Shown here one piece after another: positions 39,737 through 47,864 of a stretch of 64,000 nucleotides of DNA. Position 1 is the first letter of the stretch. Every line of letters begins with the position of its first letter. The notes under the pieces are model-generated. The model was not told where the DNA came from. It ran no database searches and saw only the letters and a program-made list of their open reading frames with translations. The translations under genes were made by a program, and so were the position numbers. Origin of the DNA: Melaminivora jejuensis (GTDB lineage: Bacteria; Pseudomonadota; Gammaproteobacteria; Burkholderiales; Burkholderiaceae_C); NCBI RefSeq assembly GCF_017811175.1, contig NZ_JACWIJ010000002.1:868001-932000 (forward strand), written 5' to 3'.

Positions 39737-40072
39737 ATGGACATGGAACAGTTCCGCGCTCGACTGCTGATCGAGCAAAGGGAAACCGTTGAGGCAATCC
39801 AGCAGGCTCAACAGTCCGCCGCGCCGGTCGAGCTGGATCAATCCTGTGTCGGTAGGGTGTCGCGTATCGACGCCCTCCAACAACAGGCTCTTGCCCAAGG
39901 ATTGCGGGAGCGGCTGACCATTCGCAAGCGCAAGGTCGAAGCTGCGCTGGCCCGCCTCGACTCTGGCACCTATGGGCTGTGCTGCGCCTGTCACAGTGAT
40001 TTGGAGCCGGAACTGTTGAACGCCGATCCTGCTGTTGTGTTCTGCCAGGAATGCGCGACAGCGCGTCAATGA
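39737..40072 (+). CDS. DksA/TraR-family zinc-finger protein
   Basis: The 111-residue protein has a coiled-coil N-terminal half and a C-terminal DksA-type finger GLCCACHSDLEPELL with FCQECATARQ. Such proteins bind the RNA polymerase secondary channel and can mimic DksA-ppGpp. It ends 38 bases before the right inverted repeat. In Tn1403 a yjiK gene is reported near these genes; none is seen here. Confidence 0.85.
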   Translation: MDMEQFRARLLIEQRETVEAIQQAQQSAAPVELDQSCVGRVSRIDALQQQALAQGLRERLTIRKRKVEAALARLDSGTYGLCCACHSDLEPELLNADPAVVFCQECATARQ

Positions 40073-40110
40073 CAAAGCCGTATTGATGCCCAACGGCGGA
40101 GCCGTTTTGC

Positions 40111-40148
40111 CTTAACGTGCTTTATTTTCCGTTTTCTGAGGCGACCCC
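40111..40148 (-). repeat. Right 38-bp terminal inverted repeat (IRR)
   Basis: Read inward it begins GGGGTCGCCTCAG and ends GCACGTTAAG, one base different from the left repeat. Confidence 0.95.
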
Positions 40149-40153
40149 TGAAA
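40149..40153. repeat. Target-site duplication TGAAA, right copy
   Basis: Matches 17911-17915; before insertion these were one site downstream of the phosphatase gene. Confidence 0.9.
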
Positions 40154-40493
40154 GTGCCATGCCAAGCGCCTCCTGTAGGCTGTCGCAGGCATGGCACCCG
40201 ACCCCTTCGGTGCGGCAGGTCTTGCCCAACCGCTCGACGTGGGGCTGTTGCGCGCGCCTGACAGGTTGGTTGAGCGATTGGTTGAACTCGTCGATGCCGC
40301 CGAAGGCTGCCAAGCGCTGCCCGCAACACAGCCCATCGGCCCTATGTCAATCCACACCCCTGGCGGGGCGGACTTGGAAAGGGTGACTCCTCTTCCAAAA
40401 AATTCCATCCCCCTAAAAGGAGCAAACCCCAGCTCGATTCTGATGAAAAACGCCTGCAAGGCAGGCGTGGCAAGCGGTGGGTGCTATGATTTT
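40154..40493. other. Unassigned gap next to the transposon
   Basis: About 340 bp without a recognised gene. Minus-strand reading from about 40313 gives a hydrophilic stretch (GGIDEFNQSLNQPVRRAQQP, VGCHACDSLQEAL) with no convincing start or family. It may be a gene remnant. A GCCATGCC/GGCATGGC inverted repeat lies at about 40157-40196, and a terminator lies at the far end. Confidence 0.35.
40451..40467 (-). terminator. Rho-independent terminator
   Basis: A 7-bp stem CGCCTGC/GCAGGCG with a 3-base loop, followed on the minus strand by five T. It ends the hydroxyacyl-CoA dehydrogenase transcript. Confidence 0.75.
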
Positions 40494-41252
40494 TTACTTT
40501 GGGGCGAGACGGATGGCGCCGTCGAGGCGGATGACTTCGCCGTTGAGCATGTCGTTTTCAAAGATGTGGCGCACCAGGCGGGCGTAGTCCTCGGGCTTGC
40601 CCAGGCGGCTGGGGAAGGGCACGCCGGCGGCCAGCGCGTCCTGCACCTCCTGTGGCATGCCAAACAGCATGGGCGTACCGAAGATGCCCGGGGCAATGGT
40701 CATGTTGCGGATGCCGTTCCTGGCCAGATCGCGGGCAATCGGCAGCGTCATGCCGACCACGCCGCCCTTGGAGGCCGAGTACGCCGCCTGGCCGATCTGG
40801 CCGTCGTAGGCAGCGACGCTGGCCGTCGAGATCAGCACGCCGCGCTCGCCCGTGGCTTCGGGCTCGTTCTTGCTCATGGCCTCGGCGGCCAGGCGGATCA
40901 TGTTGAAGCTGCCCACCAGATTCACGGTGACGGTCTTGGCAAAGGTGGCCAGGGCGTGCGCGCCGTTCTTGCCGACGGTCTTTTCCGCCGGGGCGATGCC
41001 GGCGCAGTTGACCAGGCCCATCAGCTTGCCCAGCGACACGGCCTTATCCACCACGGCCTGGCCATCGGCTTCGCTGGCAACGTCGCAGCGCACGAAGGTC
41101 GCGCCGATCTCGCGCGCCAGGGCCTCGCCCTTGTCTGCCTGCATGTCGGCGATGACGACCGTGCCGCCAGCCTCGGCCAGCATTCGCGCCGTGCCTTCGC
41201 CCAGGCCGGATGCGCCGCCAGTGACGATGAAAACCTTGCCCTTGATGTCCAT
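40494..41252 (-). CDS. Short-chain 3-hydroxyacyl-CoA dehydrogenase
   Basis: The 252-residue SDR protein has the NAD-binding [15 protein letters not shown], the catalytic SxnYxxxK set ([14 protein letters not shown] with YSASKGG) and [14 protein letters not shown], a feature of the HSD10 (2-methyl-3-hydroxybutyryl-CoA dehydrogenase) group. It likely oxidises 3-hydroxyacyl-CoA in branched-chain amino acid or fatty acid breakdown. It is monocistronic with a terminator. Substrate is inferred from the subfamily. Confidence 0.87.
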   Translation of the reverse strand: MDIKGKVFIVTGGASGLGEGTARMLAEAGGTVVIADMQADKGEALAREIGATFVRCDVASEADGQAVVDKAVSLGKLMGLVNCAGIAPAEKTVGKNGAHALATFAKTVTVNLVGSFNMIRLAAEAMSKNEPEATGERGVLISTASVAAYDGQIGQAAYSASKGGVVGMTLPIARDLARNGIRNMTIAPGIFGTPMLFGMPQEVQDALAAGVPFPSRLGKPEDYARLVRHIFENDMLNGEVIRLDGAIRLAPK

Positions 41253-41372
41253 GAAGTGTCTCCTGTGAGAGTGGTTGGAAATGGTTGGTTGTTGACGTGA
41301 ACGTCAATTATCGCCGCCATTGCTGCCCCCTTTGGGGCTTGGCACAAGGCTGAAGAAGCAAGGCAAAAAAAT

Positions 41373-41388
41373 GCCCGGCAAGCCGGGC
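41373..41388 (-). terminator. Rho-independent terminator
   Basis: GCCCGGC/GCCGGGC stem with a 2-base nominal loop and seven T on the minus strand, after the iron-binding protein gene. Confidence 0.75.
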
Positions 41389-41423
41389 GGAAGGGGGAAG
41401 AAAGAAGAGGAGGGAGGGGCGGT

Positions 41424-42479
41424 TCAGCGGAAGCCTACGCGGTCGAGCATCTGCTGCACCTTGACCTGATTGGCGCCCACGGCACCGATGGGGATGGTCT
41501 CGCTCTTGAAGGGCTGGCCGCCGGTCATGGCCTTCAGGGCCGGGTTTTCCAGCTCCACGCCCTTGGCCGCCGGCCACTCGTTGTTGGCGTTGGCAAAGTA
41601 GTTCTGCGCCTCGGGGCTGGCCAGGTATTCCAGGAACTTGACGGCATTGTCCTTGTGCTTGGCATGGCGCGCCACGCCCCCGCCAGCGATGTTCAGGTGC
41701 GTGCCCCAGGAGTTCTGGTTCGGGAACACGACGCCCACCTTCTGCACGATGGCTTTGTCGTCGGCCTTGTCCGAACGCATGATGCGCGCCAGGTAGTAGC
41801 TGTTGGTCACGGCAATCTCGCATTCGCCCGTGGCCACGGCCTTGATCTGGTCGGTGTCGCCGCCCTTGGGCCAGCGCGCCATGTTGTCCACGATGCCCTT
41901 GAGCCAGGCCTGGGTCTTTTCCTCGCCCATGTGCTCCATGACGGCGCCGAACAGGCTCAGGTTGTAGGGGTGCGAGCCTGAGCGGATGCAGACCTTGTCC
42001 TTGTTGCGCGGATCAGCCAGCTTCTCGTAGGTGTCCACGTCCTCGGGCTTGACCTTGGTCTTGTTGTAGACGATGACCCGGGCGCGCGTGGACAGGCCGA
42101 ACCAGGCGATGCCGCCGTCTGCCGCCGGCTTGGCGCGCAGATTGGCCGGGATGACTTCCTCCAGCAGCTTGGAGCGCACCGGCTGGAACAGGCCGTCGGC
42201 CTCGCCGCGATAGAAGCGCGCGGCATCGACCAGCAGGATCACGTCGGCAGGGGACGCTGCACCCTCGGCTTTGAGGCGCGCCATGATGCCGGCGTCGTCC
42301 GAGTCCACCCGGTTGATCTTGATGCCCGTGGTCTTGGTGAAGCCGTCGTACAGCGCCTCGTCCGTGGCGTAGTGGCGGGCGGAGTAGAGGTTGAGCACCT
42401 TTTCTTCCTGGGCGCTGGCGGCGGTGGCGGCAGCAGCCAGGGCGCAGGTGAACAACAGGGTCTTGAGGCGGAAGGACAT
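41424..42479 (-). CDS. Ferric iron ABC transporter, periplasmic binding protein
   Basis: The 351-residue protein has a signal peptide (SFRLKTLLFTCALAAAATAASAQ cut after AQ) and FbpA/FutA features: LNLYSARHYATDEALYDGF at the mature start and the paired iron-ligand tyrosines in TNSYYLARIM. It captures Fe(III) in the periplasm for an ABC importer whose other subunits are not in the window. The start at 42479 begins the signal peptide; an earlier in-frame ATG is unlikely. A possible Fur box lies upstream. Confidence 0.9.
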   Translation of the reverse strand: MSFRLKTLLFTCALAAAATAASAQEEKVLNLYSARHYATDEALYDGFTKTTGIKINRVDSDDAGIMARLKAEGAASPADVILLVDAARFYRGEADGLFQPVRSKLLEEVIPANLRAKPAADGGIAWFGLSTRARVIVYNKTKVKPEDVDTYEKLADPRNKDKVCIRSGSHPYNLSLFGAVMEHMGEEKTQAWLKGIVDNMARWPKGGDTDQIKAVATGECEIAVTNSYYLARIMRSDKADDKAIVQKVGVVFPNQNSWGTHLNIAGGGVARHAKHKDNAVKFLEYLASPEAQNYFANANNEWPAAKGVELENPALKAMTGGQPFKSETIPIGAVGANQVKVQQMLDRVGFR

Positions 42480-42540
42480 GAGCGGGGATGCTTTCTCGAA
42501 ATGGCAACTGAGTGACAACGCCCGGGATGATAAGGCAAAC

Positions 42541-42564
42541 GAGAATCGTTCTTAAATAAGAATC
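42541..42564. promoter_or_regulatory. Possible Fur box upstream of the iron-binding protein gene
   Basis: GAGAATCGTTCTTAAATAAG followed by AATC contains overlapping GATAAT-like hexamers in both orientations (GAGAAT, AAGAAT). It lies 62-85 bases before the start. Agreement with the Fur consensus is only partial. Confidence 0.4.
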
Positions 42565-42648
42565 TGGTCAAACCTTGCGTTTTGTCAGGAGGGCTGGCCG
42601 ACCAGCACCACAGAGGCTGATGGCAGACGAAAACAGCAGGCAAAAAAA

Positions 42649-42669
42649 AGCCCAGTCAGGGACTGGGCT
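42649..42669 (-). terminator. Rho-independent terminator of the phasin gene
   Basis: A 9-bp stem AGCCCAGTC/GACTGGGCT with a 3-base loop, followed on the minus strand by eight T. Confidence 0.8.
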
Positions 42670-42795
42670 TGAAAGGATCCAGAAACGGGAGTTTCGAGAG
42701 GATCCAAGGAGACAACCGGGAGGTCTGCAGCCGCTGCAGACCCGATGTGCGTGATTATAGGGTAAACCCTGAAATTATGTTTGGGTTGTTTTTGT

Positions 42796-43365
42796 TCAAC
42801 GCTTGCCTTGCGTGGCGGCCTGGGCGGCGGCAGCAGCAGTGGCGGTCTGGCGCGAAGCGCTGGTAGCCATGGCGTTCAGGTTGGCTTCGGCAGCGGCGCT
42901 GGCCTGCTTGACGGCCTTTTGCACAGATTCAAAGGCGTTGTTGGCGGCCGACACGGCGCTCTTGAACACAGCGACCGAGGTCTCCGAGCCGGCGGGAGCG
43001 TTCTTGGTGGCGGTGTCCACCAGGTTGCTGAAGTTGCGCTGCATCTCGGCAGCCTGGGCTTCGAAGGCCTTGCCGAACTCGCTGCCCGTGCCGGAAGCGA
43101 TGTCGTACAGATGGCGGCTATAGGCCACGGCCTTCTCGGCCAGGGGCTGGAACTGGTTGGCTTGCAGGGCCAGCAGCTGCTGCACGTCCTTGGCCGACAG
43201 CACGGCCTGGGCGTGGGTGGAGGCCTCATTCAGGGCGGCGCGGGTGGCGGCCACGTTGAGCTCGACCAGCTTTTCCACGCCTTCGAAGGCCTTGTTGGTC
43301 AGGCCGAACAGGGTTTCGAGGTTGGCTTTGTGCGATGCAATCAGTTGTTCCTGGGTCAGGTTCAT
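42796..43365 (-). CDS. phaP: Phasin family protein
   Basis: The 189-residue protein has the phasin_2 pattern ([50 protein letters not shown]) and an alanine-rich helical C-terminus ([16 protein letters not shown]). Phasins coat polyhydroxyalkanoate granules. The start MNLTQ at 43365 is the family start; the preceding open frame is non-coding in character. Two palindromic PhaR-type operators lie 80-151 bases upstream and a strong terminator lies downstream. Confidence 0.9.
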   Translation of the reverse strand: MNLTQEQLIASHKANLETLFGLTNKAFEGVEKLVELNVAATRAALNEASTHAQAVLSAKDVQQLLALQANQFQPLAEKAVAYSRHLYDIASGTGSEFGKAFEAQAAEMQRNFSNLVDTATKNAPAGSETSVAVFKSAVSAANNAFESVQKAVKQASAAAEANLNAMATSASRQTATAAAAAQAATQGKR

Positions 43366-43444
43366 GTCTTCTCTCCGGTGAGATGCCCCGTTGGGCGGGT
43401 TGAGTGAGATGGCTGCGCTGACTGGCAGGTGAGCCAGAAACTTA

Positions 43445-43459
43445 TGTTGCAGTGCAGCA
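43445..43459. promoter_or_regulatory. PhaR-type operator 1 before the phasin gene
   Basis: TGTTGCAGTGCAGCA differs by one base from the perfect palindrome at 43502. PhaR proteins bind TGC-rich inverted repeats of this kind. Confidence 0.6.
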
Positions 43460-43501
43460 TGAGATGAATTATACGGGTTTTCCGCAGGTTTGCCAAATTT
43501 A

Positions 43502-43516
43502 TGCTGCAGTGCAGCA
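43502..43516. promoter_or_regulatory. PhaR-type operator 2 before the phasin gene
   Basis: TGCTGCAGTGCAGCA is a perfect palindrome around a central G, and contains CTGC-N3-GCAG, a motif reported for PhaR. It lies 57 bases from operator 1. Confidence 0.62.
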
Positions 43517-43597
43517 ATTGTTACCCCCTGACACTTTTGCGGCAGGCAGGCACAAGCTTCATGTCCGCCCGGGGCAGGCTGGCACAATCGTGCGCCC

Positions 43598-44077
43598 ATG
43601 AACGCCTCGCAAACCCATGCCGCGCCGGCCTCTGCGCCGCGCCGCCCCGCCCCTGAGCCACGCAGTGCCTATGCGGTCTTTCGCACCATTGGCACGCGCT
43701 GGTCGGACAACGACGTGTATGGCCACGTCAACAACGTCGTCTATTACTCCTGGTTCGACACGGCGGTCAATGCCCATCTGATCGAGCAAGGCGCGCTGGA
43801 CATCCACCAGGGCGAGACCATCGGCCTGGTCATCGAGACCCAATGCAACTACTTTGCGCCGCTGGCGTTTCCGCAGACGGTCGAGGCCGGCCTGCGCGTG
43901 GCGCACATGGGCAGCTCCAGCGTGCGCTATGAAGTCGGGCTGTTCGCCCAGGGCGAGCCGATGAGTGCTGCAGCCGGGCATTTCGTGCATGTCTATGTGG
44001 GGCGCGACGACCGCCGCCCCCGGGCCTTGCCGCAGCGCCTGCGCGACGTGCTGGCCGCGCTGCGCCTGAACCCCTGA
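43598..44077 (+). CDS. Acyl-CoA thioesterase (hot-dog fold, YbgC type)
   Basis: The 159-residue protein carries the 4-hydroxybenzoyl-CoA thioesterase signature [22 protein letters not shown], in which the Asp of [11 protein letters not shown] is catalytic. The first 24 residues are a flexible alanine/proline-rich lead. It hydrolyses an unknown acyl-CoA in the cytosol. It is divergent from phaP and could share the regulatory region that contains the PhaR-type operators. Confidence 0.85.
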   Translation: MNASQTHAAPASAPRRPAPEPRSAYAVFRTIGTRWSDNDVYGHVNNVVYYSWFDTAVNAHLIEQGALDIHQGETIGLVIETQCNYFAPLAFPQTVEAGLRVAHMGSSSVRYEVGLFAQGEPMSAAAGHFVHVYVGRDDRRPRALPQRLRDVLAALRLNP

Positions 44078-44140
44078 GCATCTAAAGCCCTGTCTTTCTG
44101 AAGCAGCCCAGCCCGACGCGCGACCCATCTCCGCTCTTCC

Positions 44141-45313
44141 ATGATCATCACCAGCCTGCTCGACACCGATCTGTACAAGTTCACCATGATGCAGGTGGTG
44201 CTGCACCAGTTTCCGGGAGCGCAGGTCGAATACCGTTTCAAGTGCCGCAATCCTGGCGTGCAACTGGCGCCCTACGTGGGCGAGATCCGCGAGGAAATCC
44301 GCGCCCTGTGCAGCCTGCGCTTTGCCGATGCCGAGCTGTCCTACCTGCGCTCGATGCGCTTCATCAAGAGCGATTTCGTGGATTTCCTGGGTCTGTTCCG
44401 GCTCAACGAGAAGTACATCCGCGTGACGGCGCTGCCCTCGGGCGAAATCGACATCGCCATCACCGGGCCGTGGCTGCACACCATCTTGTTCGAGATCCCG
44501 GTGCTGGCCATCGTCAACGAGGTCTATTTCCGCAACACGCAAAAGACGCCTGACTATGCCGAGGGCCGCCGCCGGCTGGACACCAAGATTGCCCAGTTGC
44601 AGGAAAGTGGCCTGGAGGGCCTGAAGATCGCCGACTACGGCACGCGCCGGCGCTTCTCGCGCGCCTGGCACGAGGAGGTGCTGCACATCCTGCGTGCGCG
44701 CGCACCCCACCAGCTCGCGGGCACCAGCAACGTGCTGTACGCCATGAAGCTGGGCCTGACCCCGCTGGGCACCATGGCGCATGAGTACCTGCAGGCCTGC
44801 CAGGCGCTGGGCCCGCGCCTGCGCGACACGCAGGTCTTTGGCTTCGAGATGTGGGCCAAGGAGTACCGGGGCGATCTGGGCATTGCGCTGTCCGATGTCT
44901 ATGGCATGAATGCCTTCCTGCGCGACTTCGACCTGTATTTTTGCAAGCTGTTCGACGGTGCGCGCCACGACTCGGGCGACCCGTTCGCCTGGGGCGAGCG
45001 GATGCTGCAGCACTACCGCGACAACCGCGTCGATCCGCTGACCAAGACGCTGATCTTCAGCGACGGCCTCACGGTGCCGCGCATCGTGCAGTTGCACCGC
45101 CAGTTCCAGGGCCGCTGCCTGCTGGCGTTCGGTATCGGCACCAACCTGACCAACGATCTGGGGCATGAGCCGCTGCAGATTGTCATCAAGATGACGCGCT
45201 GCAATGGCCAGCCGGTGGCCAAGCTGTCGGATGCTCCGGGCAAGAACATGTGCGATGACGAGAAATACCTGGCCTACCTGCGCCAGGTCTTTGACATTCC
45301 CAGCCCGGCGTGA
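44141..45313 (+). CDS. pncB: Nicotinate phosphoribosyltransferase
   Basis: The 390-residue enzyme has [21 protein letters not shown] at the start, [49 protein letters not shown] (carrying the phosphorylated His) and [16 protein letters not shown]. It makes nicotinate mononucleotide from nicotinate in NAD salvage. It starts 64 bases after the thioesterase gene; the antiporter gene follows 77 bases after its stop. Confidence 0.95.
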   Translation: MIITSLLDTDLYKFTMMQVVLHQFPGAQVEYRFKCRNPGVQLAPYVGEIREEIRALCSLRFADAELSYLRSMRFIKSDFVDFLGLFRLNEKYIRVTALPSGEIDIAITGPWLHTILFEIPVLAIVNEVYFRNTQKTPDYAEGRRRLDTKIAQLQESGLEGLKIADYGTRRRFSRAWHEEVLHILRARAPHQLAGTSNVLYAMKLGLTPLGTMAHEYLQACQALGPRLRDTQVFGFEMWAKEYRGDLGIALSDVYGMNAFLRDFDLYFCKLFDGARHDSGDPFAWGERMLQHYRDNRVDPLTKTLIFSDGLTVPRIVQLHRQFQGRCLLAFGIGTNLTNDLGHEPLQIVIKMTRCNGQPVAKLSDAPGKNMCDDEKYLAYLRQVFDIPSPA

Positions 45314-45389
45314 GCACACGCCGCAGCACCGGGCCGCTGGTGCCCGGCGACGCCGAGACAACGTTGCAAGAATTCGAGGAGGTGAATCG

Positions 45390-46805
45390 ATGAAGCCCAT
45401 GCGCGCGCTGGCCTTGACCGCGTTTTTCCTGGCCCCGGCATTGGCGGCGGCTGCCGACATGGACGGCAGCCAGCTTTCTCTGCTGTGGGGCGTGCCGTTT
45501 GCCGGCGTGCTGATGTCGATCGCGCTGCTGCCGCTGGTGGCGCCGCATTTCTGGCACCAGCACTTCGGCAAGGTGACGGCTGCCTGGGCACTGGCCTTCT
45601 TGCTGCCGTTTGCGCTGGCGTTCGGCCCGCAAGCGGCTACTGCCGGGCTGATCCATGCCCTGGTGGCCGAATACCTGCCCTTTGTCATCTTGCTGGCGGC
45701 GCTGTTCACCGTGGCGGGCGGCATCTACATCCGCGGCAACCTGCACGGCAGCGCGCTGCTCAATACTGGCCTCTTGGCCATCGGCGCGGCGCTGGCCAGC
45801 TTCATGGGCACGACGGGCGCATCCATGCTGCTGATCCGGCCCCTGATCCGCGCCAACGATGGCCGCAAGCATGTGACGCACGTGGTGGTGTTCTTCATCT
45901 TCGTGGTCTCCAACGCCGGCGGCTCGCTCACCCCGCTGGGCGACCCGCCGCTGTTCCTGGGTTTCCTGAAGGGCGTGGACTTCTTCTGGACATTCCAGCA
46001 CATCTGGCCCGAGACGCTGTTCCTGGTGAGCGTGCTGCTGGCCCTGTTCTTCGTGGTCGATGCCTGGTTCTGGCGCCAGCCGGGCGAACAACTGCCTGCT
46101 GATCCGACACCCGACACGCCGCCCGAGTCCTTTGGCTTCGACGGCAAGGTCAACTTCGCCTTGCTGGCCGTGGTCGTCGCCCTGGTGCTGATGAGCGGCG
46201 TGTGGAAGAGCGACGTGCAATGGGATGTCATGGGCACCGTGGTCGGTCTGCCGGGCCTGGTGCGCGATGCCGGCCTGATCGTGGTCACCCTGGTGTCGCT
46301 GGCGCTCACGCCAGGCCAGGTACATGAGGACAACCAGTTCAATTGGGGGCCGATGCAGGAGGTGGCCAAGCTCTTTGCCGGCATCTTCCTGACCATCATC
46401 CCGGTCATCGCCATGCTCAAGGCCGGGGTCAACGGGCCGTTTGGCGCCATCGTGTCGGCGGTAACGCGTCCCGATGGCGCGCCCGACCCGGCCATGTATT
46501 TCTGGGCCTCGGGCCTGCTGTCATCCTTCCTGGACAACGCGCCGACCTACCTGGTGTTCTTCAATACCGCCGGTGGCGACCCGGTGACCATGATGACCAC
46601 GCACGCGGCGACGCTGGCGGCGATCTCCGCCGGTTCGGTCTTCATGGGTGCCAACACCTATATCGGCAACGCGCCCAACCTGATGGTCAAGGCCATTGCC
46701 GAGGATCGCGGCGTCAATATGCCCAGCTTCTTTGGCTACATGCTGTGGTCGGCAGGCATTTTGATGCCGCTGTTCGTCGTTATCACCTTCGTCTGGCTGC
46801 GCTGA
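45390..46805 (+). CDS. nhaD: NhaD-type sodium:proton antiporter
   Basis: The 471-residue membrane protein of the ion transporter superfamily has a signal-like first helix, ASFMGTTGASMLLIRPLIRAN, VVFFIFVVSNAGGSLTPLGDPPLFLGFL and GLLSSFLDNAPTYLVFFN, all NhaD hallmarks. It exchanges sodium or lithium for protons across the inner membrane. The ATG at 45390 follows GAGGAGG by 7 bases. The next gene starts 9 bases downstream, suggesting cotranscription. Confidence 0.9.
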   Translation: MKPMRALALTAFFLAPALAAAADMDGSQLSLLWGVPFAGVLMSIALLPLVAPHFWHQHFGKVTAAWALAFLLPFALAFGPQAATAGLIHALVAEYLPFVILLAALFTVAGGIYIRGNLHGSALLNTGLLAIGAALASFMGTTGASMLLIRPLIRANDGRKHVTHVVVFFIFVVSNAGGSLTPLGDPPLFLGFLKGVDFFWTFQHIWPETLFLVSVLLALFFVVDAWFWRQPGEQLPADPTPDTPPESFGFDGKVNFALLAVVVALVLMSGVWKSDVQWDVMGTVVGLPGLVRDAGLIVVTLVSLALTPGQVHEDNQFNWGPMQEVAKLFAGIFLTIIPVIAMLKAGVNGPFGAIVSAVTRPDGAPDPAMYFWASGLLSSFLDNAPTYLVFFNTAGGDPVTMMTTHAATLAAISAGSVFMGANTYIGNAPNLMVKAIAEDRGVNMPSFFGYMLWSAGILMPLFVVITFVWLR

Positions 46806-46813
46806 CCGCGTAC

Positions 46814-47797
46814 ATGAATGCCATGAGTACCAAACCCCGCATCCTGATCGCGCGCCGCATCTTCCCCGAGGTGGTGCAGCGCCTGGCGCAGCATTTCGAG
46901 GTGCAGGCCAACGACGAGGACATCGCCTGGACGCCGCAGGAGCTGGCCGCGCAGCTGGCCGACAAGGACGGCGCGCTGACCACCGGCAGCCAGCGCATCG
47001 ACGCGCCGCTGCTGGCGCTGTGCCCGCGCCTGAAGATCGTCGCCAACATGGCGGTGGGCTACAACAACTTCGACGTGGCAGCCATGCGGGCCGCCGGCGT
47101 GCTCGGCAGCAACACGCCCGACGTGCTGACCGAGACCACGGCCGACTTTGGCTTTGCCCTGCTCATGGCCACGGCGCGGCGCATGGCCGAGGCCGAGCAC
47201 TACCTGCGCGCCGGCCTGTGGCAGAACTGGCGCTACGACATGTTCGCCGGCGCCGAGGTACACGGCAGCACGCTGGCCATCCTGGGCATGGGCCGCATCG
47301 GCCAAGCCATTGCCCGGCGCGGCGCGCACGGCTTCGGGATGCGCGTGCTCTACCACAACCGCTCGCGCCTGGCGCCCGAGCTGGAGGCCGAATGCCGCGC
47401 CGAGTACGTTGGCAAGGACGAGCTGCTCGCGCGTGCCGACCATCTGATGCTGGTGCTGCCCTATACGCAGCAGTCGCACCATGCCATCGGCGCGGCAGAA
47501 CTGGCGCGCATGAAGCCCACGGCGACGCTCATCAACATTGCGCGCGGCGGCATCGTCGATGACGCGGCGCTCGCCCAGGCGCTCGCTGAGCGGCGCATTG
47601 CCGCCGCCGGCCTGGACGTGTTCGAGGGCGAGCCTGCCGTCCACCCCGAGCTGCTGCAGGTGCCCAACGTGGTGCTGACGCCGCACATCGCCAGCGCCAC
47701 CGTGGCCACGCGCCTGGCCATGGCCAATTTGGCTGCCGACAACCTGATCGCCTTTTTTCGGGACGGTCAGGCACTGACGCCGGTGGAAATGACCTGA
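46814..47797 (+). CDS. D-2-hydroxyacid dehydrogenase (glyoxylate/hydroxypyruvate reductase)
   Basis: The 327-residue protein has the NAD-binding LAILGMGRIGQAIARR, the substrate-side NMAVGYNNFDV, the catalytic INIARGGIVDD (Arg) and VLTPHIASAT (His). GhrB-type enzymes reduce glyoxylate and hydroxypyruvate. Translation could start at 46814 or, three codons later, at 46823. It lies 9 bases after the antiporter gene. Confidence 0.87.
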   Translation: MNAMSTKPRILIARRIFPEVVQRLAQHFEVQANDEDIAWTPQELAAQLADKDGALTTGSQRIDAPLLALCPRLKIVANMAVGYNNFDVAAMRAAGVLGSNTPDVLTETTADFGFALLMATARRMAEAEHYLRAGLWQNWRYDMFAGAEVHGSTLAILGMGRIGQAIARRGAHGFGMRVLYHNRSRLAPELEAECRAEYVGKDELLARADHLMLVLPYTQQSHHAIGAAELARMKPTATLINIARGGIVDDAALAQALAERRIAAAGLDVFEGEPAVHPELLQVPNVVLTPHIASATVATRLAMANLAADNLIAFFRDGQALTPVEMT

Positions 47798-47812
47798 AAT
47801 ATCAGTCAAATC

Positions 47813-47855
47813 AGCCTCAAACCCTTGATGGACAAGCGCTGGCAGCTATTGATTC
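47813..47855 (-). repeat. Dispersed short repeat, copy 6
   Basis: CAGCCTCAAACCCTTGATGG, then ACAAGCGCTGGCAGCTATTG, an inverted-orientation copy between the dehydrogenase and rmuC genes. Confidence 0.68.
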
Positions 47856-47864
47856 AGTAGTGAA

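Larger units (their letters stand above)
17916..40148. mobile_element. Tn3-family (Tn1403-like) transposon carrying a class 1 integron, 22,233 bp
   Basis: The element is bounded by 38-bp inverted repeats and a perfect TGAAA duplication. Its backbone has tnpA-tnpR on the left and sulP-usp-dksA on the right, an order known from Tn1403. A 15.5-kb class 1 integron is nested in the res region. The intact ends and duplication show that it arrived by one transposition event and has not rearranged at its boundaries since. Confidence 0.93.
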
